NCBI RefSeq assembly: GCF_032854445.1
Contig: NC_088306.1
Location: 3,966,373 to 4,030,372 of the forward strand
Length of the DNA: 64,000 nucleotides
Source of the DNA: Liolophura sinensis
Lineage: Eukaryota > Mollusca > Polyplacophora > Chitonida > Chitonidae
Reading direction: 5' to 3'
Part shown: in pieces, positions 53,101-62,832 of the stretch
How positions within the stretch are numbered: position 1 is the stretch's first letter
Layout of the letters: each line of letters starts with the position of its first letter
Program-made: the position numbers and the translations under genes
Notes under the pieces: model-generated
Database searches by the model: none
The model's input: the letters and a program-made list of their open reading frames with translations, nothing else
What the model was told of the DNA's origin: nothing

Positions 53101-55186
53101 CGTATTTCCCGTGGATCTTAATGCTTCTGCACTCTTAATACTTCACCTAATATCTACAGAGACTCCATCCACACTAACGTTAAACACTGTCGAAATTCCA
53201 CCAGAGGTTCTACACCGGCTGATTTCGTCAACGTATTTCCCGTGGATCTTAGTGCTTCTGCACTCTTAATACTTCACCTAGTATCTACAGAGACTCCATC
53301 CACACTAACGTTAAACACTGCCGAAATTCCACTAGAGGTTCTACACCGGCTGATTCCGTCAGCGTATTTCCCGTGGATCTTAATGCTTCTGCACTCTTAA
53401 TACTTCACCTAGTATCTACAGAGACTCCATCCACACTAACGTTAAACACTGCCGAAATTCCACTAGAGGTTCTACACCGGCTGAATCCGTCAACGTATTT
53501 CCCGTGGATCTTAATGCTTCTGCACTCTTAATACTTCACCTAGTATCTACAGAGACTCCATCCACACTAACGTTAAACACTGTCGAAATTCCACCAGAGG
53601 TTCTACACCGGCTGATTTCGTCAACGTATTTCCCGTGGATCTTAATGCTTCTGCACTCTTAATACTTCACCTAATATCTACAGAGATTCCATCCACACTA
53701 ACGTTAAACACTGCCGAAATTCCACTAGAGGTTCTACACCGGCTGATTCCGTCAGCGTATTTCCCGTGGATCTTAGTGCTTCTGTACTTCACCTATTATC
53801 TACAGAGGCTCTATCCACACTATCGCTGAGCATTGCCGAAATTCCACCAGAGGTTCTACACCGGCTGATTTCGTCAACGTATCGTCCATGGATAAATAGC
53901 TGCACGTCACAAACCTGTTAAAATCTATCACAGTCACCGATGTGGGAAATAAGTTTTTCCCTCCATAAGTTTAAATCTTCTCAAGTAATGTCAGACTTTA
54001 AAATCAACAATTAGAATCACCTAAAGAACTAATAATTCCTTTTCTCCACGAATTTAATTAAAAAGCTTATATCACGTCTACAAGAGCCTATGTATGCATA
54101 AAAATTACCATATGCATGAGACCCGATTACGCGCAAAATGGCTAGCTCACGAGCACGGTTAGACCTCATCTTTAAGAGTAAATTTTACGAAAAATGTACT
54201 TTGAAACAATGCCATTCTGAGTAAGAACTGTTATTAAAAGCTTCCTAGATTATATCTACCACATACTCAACCATATTTTATCAAATCTGACACTTGAATT
54301 TCAAGTGCTAAAATCTTTGACCGATGTTGTTATAACCACACAAATCCTATTCTAAGCAAACTTCCAAGATTATTACCACGTGAAATCACCACTCACTACT
54401 CTATAACAGTCTCAGAATGACCCCAAGTATAAAACTATGGTTACTTCTTGTCCGAAATGTCAAGAAATGCCTTCAACTACGAATGCGAACCAACAACAAA
54501 ATCTAGTTCTCCAGGATCGACCTAATAAAAAGCTCAGCCAATGTTATTGTAAGACGTCACCAATTATTATCTTTCAAACAGCACGTGACGATAATAATCT
54601 ACAGTAATTGTGCAAAATATAGTACTTAAAACAAACCAGATCTCTTGTAGCTGAAGCAACAACTATTGAATGTCAAATACTATACTGACATTATCAATCA
54701 ATCAGTAATGGAGCTACGCTCATATGTACACAAGAGGGGAGGGGTAATAAGCAACCACAATGATTGAAATATACTTATATAATATACAGAGTTAAACTCT
54801 GCTGTAACGAGTCCAATATTCACCGAAAGTCAAATCCAGTGATGGTATCAGTCCCCGATATATGTAAATATATCGGTGAAAGTTCAGTGTTCTGTTTCCT
54901 GTCCATAAAAATGTTCCTGAAATAATGTGTATAATTTAAATCTTACTGTCTTATTATGTTACTAGTTAAATGGTAAACTTGCCACAGTGTGAATCTGGCG
55001 AATTTGAATGATACAGCCGGTGTCAATTGCCATGCAGCCCAAACCCCACCCCACCCCCCCCCACCCCCCCACCCTCTCTCCCCGCACACACACACACACA
55101 CACAAAGAAAAAACCCCAATTAAGACTTGGGGGATTCAGTTCTGAACAAATCAATCTATTTATAATAACAAGTTTGCACTTACCAT
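48714..55186 (-). CDS. Secreted eight-cysteine peptide, gene A (two exons)
   Basis: Read on the minus strand, exon 1 ends with ATG at 55186-55184 directly before a GTAAGT donor. Exon 2 is 48959-48714, after the acceptor TTTTCCCCAG, and ends in TAA. The product is 82 residues: a signal peptide (MNRAMFLCVIGCAILLAAHP) and a mature part of about 62 residues starting near TYTDD. Mature cysteines follow C-x3-C-x6-C-x2-C-x7-C-x3-C-x6-C-x3-C, which allows four disulfides, and the C-terminus is acidic (DDFQDPHQ). About half of the mature residues equal those of gene B. I do not recognise the family and cannot assign a function; secretion is inferred from the signal peptide. An unspliced frame extends upstream of exon 2 to 49010, but the shared gene structure with gene B favours splicing. 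Confidence 0.82.
49555..50085 (-). repeat. Degenerate repeats of about 80-110 bp in the gene A intron
   Basis: Blocks like ATATATTCGCTAT, GCGCCGCTAGAATAGCGCT, AGAAGCTAACTATCAAAG and GAGGCCA recur in the same order four or five times (near 49590, 49770, 49860, 49945 and 50020) with many changes. An (AAAT)n run follows at 50088-50145. Confidence 0.6.
50336..50754. mobile_element. Possible MITE with 27-bp terminal inverted repeats
   Basis: The left end CATACTCCTTACAGTGCACG and the right end, whose reverse complement reads CATACTCCTTACAGTGCATG, are inverted copies. They extend over about 27 bases with two mismatches and are 419 bp apart. A TA dinucleotide flanks CTCCTTACAGTG at both ends, which would suit a TA target duplication of the Tc1/mariner type. 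The 130-codon frame across it resembles no transposase. Confidence 0.7.
51460..53885 (-). repeat. Satellite of about 19 monomers with a 131+122-bp higher-order unit
   Basis: Two related monomers alternate. One has GAGACTCCATCCACACTAAC and the other GAGGCTCTATCCACACTATC. They also differ by a 9-base insertion (CACTCTTAA before TACTTC), giving 131 and 122 bp and a repeat of 253 bp, seen for example between 52099, 52352, 52605 and 52858. From about 53,140 the 131-bp form runs alone for several units. The array lies inside the gene A intron. Open frames across it are a by-product of the repeat. Confidence 0.95.
53886..55035. other. Gene A intron, part without recognised features
   Basis: This AT-rich sequence between the satellite and the C-rich tract shows no exon or known repeat. 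Confidence 0.5.
55038..55103 (-). other. C-rich tract followed by (CA)n; G-quadruplex motif in the gene A transcript
   Basis: The plus strand has five runs of three to nine Cs separated by single As at 55044-55073, so the gene A transcript would carry runs of Gs separated by single Us. It begins about 80-110 bases after the 5' splice site. A (CA)n run lies at 55085-55103. Confidence 0.8.
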
Positions 55187-55280
55187 GGTTAGCAGATTCT
55201 AGTTGAAATCACTTGGCTTGGATTAGAACGGTGACAAAGTACAGAGAAGCGGTTGATCTCTCCCAAGATAAAGTTCTGTC

Positions 55281-55287
55281 TTATATA
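55281..55287 (-). promoter_or_regulatory. TATA box of gene A
   Basis: TATATAA on the minus strand lies about 95 bases before the ATG. Transcription would start near 55255, giving a first exon of roughly 70 bases. Confidence 0.7.
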
Positions 55288-56711
55288 GAGGCGAAGTACA
55301 CATTCTCGTTCAAGAAAGGCTTATCGTTCTTTGTCAATATCCAGTTGTAGATAGCGTCTATGATGCAAATAGAAACCATCGATGGAGAGAACAACAGGGC
55401 TCACACTGTTAAGAAGACCGTAAGTGTTCTGGGCCAAAATTATAATTGAGTAAAGATACTTTTAGCTAAATAAGGTCGTGTTTAAGGGTAATCTTTTAAT
55501 ATCATTACAATTGACTCATCCTCTAAAGTTTTTGATGAGAAAATATGGCGGTCATAATGGCCAGAGCCTGCGTTTCTATAGTTGCATGTCTCATGGGTGC
55601 TGAATAACCGATCCCGGAACCTTTGTCACGTGGTTTTGTGTTACCGTGTCTGATAACCGACTGTTACCACCACATGTTTGTCTGACAGAGTCTAATTTCA
55701 AACAGATAGCCAAATAGCTATCAAGTTCCATGAGTGACCCAGTAAGTATTGCAGAATGGGGGTAACAGACGACGGTGTGTGGAACAGGCACCTTTGACTG
55801 CACAATATCCTGTCACAGCCGGCCAGAAAGTGGCCAAAGTGGGCCTGGTGGGTGTCAAACCCTGTATCACTAGCCGGCAAACGGATCCAGTTTAATGCAT
55901 TATGACTTCGTATACGAATTTTAATTACAGAAGTTGACACACGTCATATTGCTTTGGTTTAAACAGCGGAAGAGGACCTTTGCATATTAAAGTAAAAGTT
56001 TGCGCCTTTTATTTTCTTACGCGACTGTACACTTTTTCGTGGATCCAAATTGATCTTTGCGCCATTCTCAGACTTTAATCAGATTAGGCGAAATAATAGG
56101 TTTAATCCGACCATGACCTAATTGCAGCTCGACTATTTAATCCCGATTCTTGGCTAGCTGTGCACCTCTTACTGGTACGTCAATGCTGACGTCATACCTG
56201 CGGTTCAAATTTAGGAACCAACATGATTGGCTGAGGCCCTGATCAATTATAACAGGCTGTGGCGTAATTGATGAGATGTTATATGCAACCTCACGTGAAC
56301 CAGTCCTCCATTTGTTTGACGTGGCATTTACGGCCCCTTCTAGGCGTTAAATTACACGCATGTCAGGTTTGGAAGTCTTGTCTACTCATTTGATGTCAAT
56401 ACATGAAATCGGGCATGCAAAACTTTGTGAGATCCAACTTTAAATCTCACAATTTCAAGCTTCAGGTGTGGGTATATTAGGAACATATAATGTTTATTAA
56501 TAGTTTAATTACCTGTGCTTTACGCTCTGCTAATGAGTACTTTATTTACATCAAACAAGTAAAATTTAACGAATGTGATGGAAACTATTGCGCCTCGCCT
56601 AAAAAGATACCTGACAAACCTTCATACAGAAAGCGCGACCGGTTCAGCAAAGGTCAGCTTTTAACGCGCGATCATAAAGTATCTATTTGTTTTGATTCGT
56701 GTTTTACTATC

Positions 56712-56775
56712 TCAAGAATGTTTCATTTATACGACGGCGGTCAACATTGTGACGGGAAGAAAACATCGGGTGTAA
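56712..56775 (-). mobile_element. SINE family 1 fragment
   Basis: AAGAATGTTTCATTTATACG and ACGGCGGTCAACATTGTGAC are the reversed 3' block of the family. Confidence 0.6.
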
Positions 56776-57504
56776 CACCATGCAATAGCAGTACATGTGC
56801 TCGCAGTGTGTATAGCCTATCAGGAGGCTTATTAAAACTGTCGACATTTCAGTCCCCCTACATCATTCCGTTTTTTTCCACCCATATAAGACTGACCAGC
56901 GTTATACCAATAAAAATTCTTAAATATGATGTTAACCACCGTTCGAATAAATAAACACATGTGTTACGTCAAGCTGTGAAAAATAGCCTGTGTTCTATAT
57001 AATTTTTGTACATAGATATATGTAATATATCACATATAACCGGCTCATATCTAGTTTCTTGAGATACGAAATGTCAACTGATAAAATGCCAGCTGACATT
57101 AAACGTTGAAATTAAGAGAAAGCATAGGTCGTTTGATAGAACAAGAATTGATTTCAGTTCATGTCAGAAAATTTATCTAGTTTCTTGTTTAAGGCAATGA
57201 TGAAGAATTTCTCGATTATGCAACAAGTTTAAATTTATGGCAAGGGGAAACAGGTGTGTTTGGGGTAAAGCATAGTGCCGAACTTTGCCAAGTTACTGAC
57301 GAAGTTTCTCACGTGCGGCATACAGACACCCACACCATACTTAATGAAAACATGTGCATGGTTAGGCTGCACAAATGTCCGCACGATCGACCGTCGACGA
57401 CTGTTTATTGTTACCCATGAATAATGAGTGGAAGGTGTGAGGATGGACAAATTGCCTGCCCAAGTTTGGGATTGAACCTACAACTTATATAGCGCGAACT
57501 GAAG

Positions 57505-57688
57505 GAACAATATCACCAATGCCGTCGCTGTGAATTCAACTCCAGCTCATGCTGGCTTCCTCTTCGTTCGTACGTTTGAAGGTCTTCCAGCAACCTTCGG
57601 ACCGTCGTGTGTCAACGTCGGACTCCATTCAGTTTTGTCCTTCCGTAGAGGTGGCTTATAAATAAATAAATAAATAAATAAATAAATA
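57505..57688 (+). mobile_element. SINE family 1, diverged copy
   Basis: CACCAATGCCGTCGCTGTG, AATTCAACTCCAGCTCATGC and GGTCTTCCAGCAACCTTCGG are followed by a deleted middle and an (AAAT)n tail at 57656-57688. Confidence 0.75.
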
Positions 57689-57689
57689 C

Positions 57690-57815
57690 ACACTGGCTTG
57701 CTTTCCGGTCTTACATGCTAAAGTATGTCAGCAACCTGCGGATGGTCGTGGGTTTCCTCCAGACTCTACTCGGTTTCCTCTCATCGTAATACTGGCCGCC
57801 GTCGTATAAGTGAAA
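57690..57815 (+). mobile_element. SINE family 1, second copy in tandem
   Basis: It starts directly after the tail of the previous copy and contains GTCAGCAACCTGCGGATGG, TCGTGGGTTTCC and GGCCGCCGTCGTATAAGTG. It lacks a poly-A-rich tail. Confidence 0.78.
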
Positions 57816-57906
57816 GTGACAAACACTGAAAACGGAATTAATTTAATTTAAAACAATTTAACACATCAGATTTTATCGTGCATGAGATGTATGTGTTTTT
57901 AGGCAC

Positions 57907-58740
57907 GAAGCTATACAGCCACACAGGTAAGTCTGTCATCTACTTTTGTAATGAACCCTTATCTAATTGATAATCATTTCGACATAAGCTATAACCACAC
58001 AGGTAAGTTTGTCACGTCATCAATAAAAAGTAACCAGTGGTGGACCCATATATACATGGCAACCTTTCCGACATGAATCTACAACCTCACAGGTAAGTTT
58101 GTCACGTCATTAATAATAAATAACCAGTGGTGGACTCATATATACCTGGCAACCTTGCCGACATGAATCTACAACTTCACAGGTAAGCTTGTCACGTCAT
58201 CAATAATAAGTAACCAGTAGTGGACCCATATTTACCTGGCAACCTTGCCGACAAGAAGCTACAACCTCACAGGTAAGTTTGTCACGTCATCAAAAATAAG
58301 TAACCAGTGGTGGACCCATATATACCTGGCAACCTTTCCGACATGAATCTACAACCTCACAGGTAAGTTTGTCACGTCATCAATAAGTAACCAGTGGTGG
58401 ACCCATATTTACCTGACAACCTTTCCGACATGAATCTACAACCTCACAGGTAAGTTTGTCACGTCATCAATAATAAGTAACCAGTGGTGGACCCATATTT
58501 ACCTGACAACCTTTCCGACATGAATCTACAACCTCACAGGTAAGTTTGTCACGTCATCAAAAATAAGTAACCAGTGGTGGACCCATATATACCTGGCAAC
58601 CTTTCCGACATCAGTCTACAACCTCACAGGTAAGTTTGTCACGTCATCAATGAGTAACCAGTAGTGGACCCATATATACCTGGCAACCTTTCCGACAAGA
58701 AGCTACAACCTCACAGGTAAATTTGTCAGCTTATCAAGCA
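57907..58740 (+). repeat. Minisatellite, 90-bp unit, nine copies plus one diverged
   Basis: AGGTAAG starts at 58001, 58091, 58181, 58271, 58361, 58448, 58538, 58628 and 58715: a 90-bp period with two 87-bp units. A diverged copy lies near 57925. Units share ACAACCTCACAGGTAAG, GTTTGTCACGTCATCAATAA and GTAACCAGTGGTGGACCC. Most copies contain both a donor-like CAG/GTAAGT and the core CACGTCATC. The array ends about 510 bases before the gene B TATA box. Confidence 0.95.
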
Positions 58741-59246
58741 CACTATATATAGGGGTCAATAGATACCTGACAACTCTTCTGACTTGAAGATACAGCAAAT
58801 GACCCCATGCAGCTTTAATGCCGTTGCTGCTACATACGTTGATAGACAGATTAGCAAAGGGAGGTAATTTGAAGCCCATGCGGCGTTCGCTCTCGGGGAA
58901 CCCTTTTTTACTTGTTAAAACTGGAACATTTGAACTTTTGTGACATTTACGGTGAATTAACCTTGTTTACAATGACCGTTATTCTCTAAAGGTATCAAAA
59001 TAAATACGCTATTTAAGTCACTAGTGAAATTGTATCCCATTAAACTTAATAAGGTCTGTTAATGTCAATATAAGTTTATGTTTGTCAAGTTTGTCAATAT
59101 AATAACGCGTCTCTCCGTCTCCCGTTACAATTATTATTGCTTTGAACTTACACAAACAACGGTAATAGCCGATAACAACAAGACGTCACATGACAAGGGT
59201 TCCGGATCTCTCCCCACCTCACCCAACCCCGTCACTTGGACAGGCG

Positions 59247-59253
59247 TATAAAA
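59247..59253 (+). promoter_or_regulatory. TATA box of gene B
   Basis: TATAAAA lies about 30 bases before a TCATCGAG start-like site near 59279 and 90 bases before the ATG. Confidence 0.72.
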
Positions 59254-59342
59254 TTGGCTATTGGCAGCGTTTGTCGGTCATCGAGAGAGAACTGAGTTCC
59301 TGATATACACTGTATACACGAGGAGACGCAAAAATTGTACGG

Positions 59343-61857
59343 AATGGTAAGTATTTGAATATATAAAGGGTATTGCACAATCAAGGCTGAATATCATAAA
59401 TATATTTCCTTTGAGAGGTGCAAATGATAAGTCACGAGACGAGTGTTTTATCATTTCCACGTTTGGCGAGAAAAATATTTATGGCATTCATCCTTCACTG
59501 TGTAATGTTCTAATTATTATTTGTATTTTGACAATATTATCATTTTTTGTATTTGAACAAGTTTTTTACCTGTAGGCCTTCACAGATTTGTGTAGATCAT
59601 GTGTCGTCTTTTATGACGTTGTGTCTTGCTGCGTGACGTGAGGAAGTTAAAGTTGACTGAAATTGTATTATGACGTTACTGAGCTCGGATTGGAGAGTTA
59701 TAAAACGAAATGTTTCTTTTTGGACATCATGGTGCATGGGTGTGTAATAACAAGATATCTAGCTGAGCCAAACAAATGTGAAAGTTTGGAACGTACATGT
59801 GGGCTACCGTATCCCACACACTTGATGTCATGTACTGTCAATCTGTATTTTAGACATTTACCTTAAAATCGGTCGTTTAATACTGCATGTATTCCCCTTA
59901 TGTAGCTAAAATGTTTAAGAATGTTAATTTATGATAATTATAATGTTTCCTGTTTGCTTTTGTATACTGGAGAAGTTTAACGCTTCGCGTGGTCATTTAT
60001 ATCGTTATCTTTATTTTAACTATGAAAGTTTTGGAACTTTCTAGCTCTCAGCTGACTGCTCACAGTCTATACCTGGAAAGGCATTAACAATAAAAAAAAA
60101 TAAGAAGAAATATAAAATAAAAACTTTATTTCTCTTGCTATTGTAAAACAAAACATTAAAAACGAATAGATTTCAAACACGGCCATTGGCTCAGAGGTAT
60201 AAAATGATCATATTTGAAGTAAGTGTTTCTCACCGGCCATATACTAAATCGGGGAAAATGTTTAATTCTGAAGAAAATTTGCTTTCTAAAATAATTTCCA
60301 CGGCTGGAGAACCTGTTTGAAGGTAAATAAATATATACAGAGCACACGGATCGATTTATAACACAGTGATTCATAAAACGCCTGATACCCGTGTAATCAG
60401 CAAATAACTGCACAGACCGCGATTAAGGGAATCAAAATGGTCTATAGTACAAACTCCATTACTACTATCTGCAAATAATGAAATAAGTGCTGATAACAAT
60501 TATTAAGAAATGCCAATGATTTCACATATCTGATATGCGATCTCCGTACACACCATAATGGCGTCACACCTGTCATTTCAGTGTGCTGAATGTCAGCCCA
60601 TATATTGTGAATCTGACTAATTTTCTGATTTGTCTGAATGTGAGAGCTCTAGTCATCTAAGAAAGATAATTTAATGTTTGTTTGGAAGCTTGAATAATAC
60701 CCGACTGGAGTTTCAACACCAAAAGTAATATTTTTACATTATACATTCTCTTTTCATGCGAATTATTAGGGCAAATACTGTATATTTTTTCGCAGAATGT
60801 AACTTGGAATATTACGGTGTAAGGCCTTACGCTGACATATGCACACGGTGCAAGGTACATACCATGTTAACACAGTGTTTAATCTGCTCACAATTGTTTC
60901 GGTTTTTTCCCTAAAGACACGTATTTCACCTGGCACGAAAGATATTTGTATGTATAATGTATTCATATGTATATGTAATGTTCGGGATGCATTTAATGTT
61001 CAGAATACAGGTAATGTTCAGGACACACGTAATGTTCAGGACACATGTAATGATCAATATACGTGATAAGAATACACATACTGATCAGAATACACGTGTG
61101 TATATTGTTCAAGGTACACACATTGATCACTATACATGATTAGAATGCACACGATGATCACAGTATGTACGTACATATTGTTCAGGATACACGTAATGTT
61201 CTTGATACAGGTAACATCCAGGATGCGAACAATGTACAGGATACACGAAATGGCCAGCGTACACGTAATTATCAGAATATCGGTAAAGATCAGAATACAC
61301 GTATTGTTCAGGATACTGGTAATGTTCCGGACAAATCAAAGATGTCACTAATTTCCATGTGAACATGTAAAGTAGTGCCCAAACTAAAACTGCTCGCCCA
61401 CACATACATCGAGCGTCTTTCTCTTGATTCGCTTCATTTCTTGTCTCAGAGTATTTGTATGCTGTTTTCTTTTCGATATTCAAATGCTATTTAATAATTT
61501 CTCAACGTGTTTTTTATTTTAATGTTTTATCTGATATTTCTTTATGTGTGATTTATCTTTCTAAATGTGTTATTTATATCTATATGTGTTCTTTATTTAT
61601 TCTTCCAGACTAGAGCCGTGTTTGTGTGTGCTATCCTCAGCAGCGCCCTGTTACTCACTGTTCAAGCGACCTACACGGACCAGGTCACCAACGACTTCGT
61701 CCCCTGCATGGTCGACTGCTACGACAACGTCATTTCCTGCAATGCTTGCTCGTCCTACGGTCTGGACCCGTGCCGTGCCAGGTGCAGGAGTAGCTTTGCC
61801 GCTTGTACACTCCGCTGTCGACGTTACATGGCAGACTTCGAGGACCCACACGCATAG
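59343..61857 (+). CDS. Secreted eight-cysteine peptide, gene B (two exons)
   Basis: Exon 1 ends with ATG at 59343-59345 directly before GTAAGT. The 2.26-kb intron ends in TTCTTCCAG, and exon 2 (61609-61857) holds the rest of the protein with TAG at the end. The product is 83 residues: a signal peptide (MTRAVFVCAILSSALLLTVQA) and about 62 mature residues starting TYTDQV. The cysteine spacing C-x3-C-x6-C-x2-C-x7-C-x3-C-x6-C-x3-C is identical to gene A, and FVPCMVDCYD and the final DPH are shared. The genes therefore arose by duplication with an inversion. The exon is richer in G and C than its surroundings, as expected for coding sequence. Function unknown; paired CX3C motifs would suit a disulfide-linked helical hairpin, but that is only a structural guess. 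Confidence 0.87.
60990..61345 (+). repeat. Degenerate minisatellite of about 21 bp in the gene B intron
   Basis: Variants of TGTTCAGGATACACGTAA (with GATCAGAATACACGTAT and others) recur at least 14 times from 60990 to 61345. ACACGT or ATACACG blocks dominate. The array ends about 265 bases before the acceptor. Confidence 0.8.
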
Positions 61858-62100
61858 GACGGTCAAGAGCTCATGCGTGAGGTAGCATCCGGATGATGAA
61901 AATGAAACGATCGGGACGAAATGGCACTTTTAATGACAAAAAGAACTTGAATTATTTTCGTTTTGCTCAAATCTGTGTGATAAGACATTCACATGTATGT
62001 GTTTTCTAAATACTGATTTAACGCAAGTTCCCTTACGATTTGAGGTTTAGACGAACGAAGTTTATGTTTCAATCTGAATGCCTGTCTATAAAACTTGATT

Positions 62101-62106
62101 ATTAAA
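62101..62106 (+). promoter_or_regulatory. Possible polyadenylation signal of gene B
   Basis: ATTAAA lies about 245 bases after the stop codon and is the first common signal variant downstream. Confidence 0.45.
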
Positions 62107-62162
62107 GGATTTTCTGATAATTTAAACTGCTCTTAATGGCCTAGAATTGAAGTTTTGGTTTT

Positions 62163-62222
62163 TAATGAATGATATGGCTTAACGCCACATCATCAATTTT
62201 GCAGCCATATCGTGGCGATTTT
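62163..62222 (+). mobile_element. Fragment of the third interspersed repeat family
   Basis: TGGCTTAACGCCACATCATC and CAGCCATATCGTGGCGAT resemble the fragment near 41,120. It lies just after the gene B 3' end. Confidence 0.5.
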
Positions 62223-62261
62223 GGCTTTTGAATCGGTGTTTGGTCCGAATACAATTTTATG

Positions 62262-62524
62262 TCGATTTATTTATTTATTTATTTATTTGATTGGTGTTTT
62301 ACGCCGTACTCAAGAATATTTCACTTATACGACGGTGGCCAGCATTATGGTGGGAGGAAACTGGGCAGAGCCCGGGGGAAACCCACGACCATCCGCAGGT
62401 TGCTGCCAGACTTTCCCACTTACGGCCGGAGAAGAAGCCAGCATGAGCTGGAATTGAACTCACAGCGACCGCATTGGTGAGAGGCTTCTGGGTCATTACA
62501 CTGCGCTAGCGCTCTAACCGACTC
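62262..62524 (-). mobile_element. SINE family 1, full-length inverted copy
   Basis: It starts on the plus strand with (TTTA)n, then GATTGGTGTTTTACGCCGTA, CTCAAGAATATTTCACTTAT, the CGGGGGAAACCCACGACC block and the tRNA-like head (TTGAACTCACAGCGACCGC to CGCTAGCGCTCTAACCGAC). It is the best-preserved copy in the window, and its head carries a B-box-like GAGTTCAATTCC on the minus strand. Confidence 0.92.
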
Positions 62525-62540
62525 AGTTTTATGTCGAAAT

Positions 62541-62665
62541 TATTTATTTATTTGATTGGTGGTTTACGCCGTACTCAAGAATATTTTCACTTATACGACG
62601 GCGGCCAGCATTATGGTGGGAGGAAATCGGACACAAGCCGGGGGAATGCACGACCATACCGCACG
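62541..62665 (-). mobile_element. SINE family 1, 3' half, inverted
   Basis: TTATTTATTTGATTGGTGG, then ACGCCGTACTCAAGAATATT and CGGCGGCCAGCATTATGGTG. It breaks off after CGACCATACCGC and lies directly behind the full copy in the same orientation. Confidence 0.85.
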
Positions 62666-62732
62666 TGCGGCATTTCGAGATTAAGATTAAGAGGGTCGCT
62701 GGCCGTTTATTATGTATCGGTATAAAGTATGT

Positions 62733-62832
62733 ACGTATGCTTGGGGTATAACGTCGTTCTTCACAATTTTTCAGTCATATGACGACGAGGGGTTATTACG
62801 TTTGTGTACAGATACTGTGCCTCTTGTGGCAG
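62733..62832 (-). mobile_element. SINE family 2, 3' fragment, inverted
   Basis: GCTTGGGGTATAACGTCGT, CACAATTTTTCAGTCATATG and ACGACGAGGGG match the end of the element at 47,775. Confidence 0.75.

Larger units (their letters stand above)
55300..59240. promoter_or_regulatory. Shared upstream region between divergent genes A and B
   Basis: About 4 kb separate the two TATA boxes, which face away from each other. The region holds a perfect TGACGTCA palindrome at 56187-56194, SINE fragments at 56,712-57,815 and a 90-bp minisatellite at 57,907-58,740. GACGTCAC lies near 59183, about 60 bases before the gene B TATA box. No coding exon is supported. Joint regulation is an inference from the arrangement. 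Confidence 0.5.

Noticed and set aside
56490-56954. 154-codon open frame
   Set aside because: Its middle is a reversed SINE fragment (MFHLYDGGQHCDGKK) and the rest resembles nothing known.
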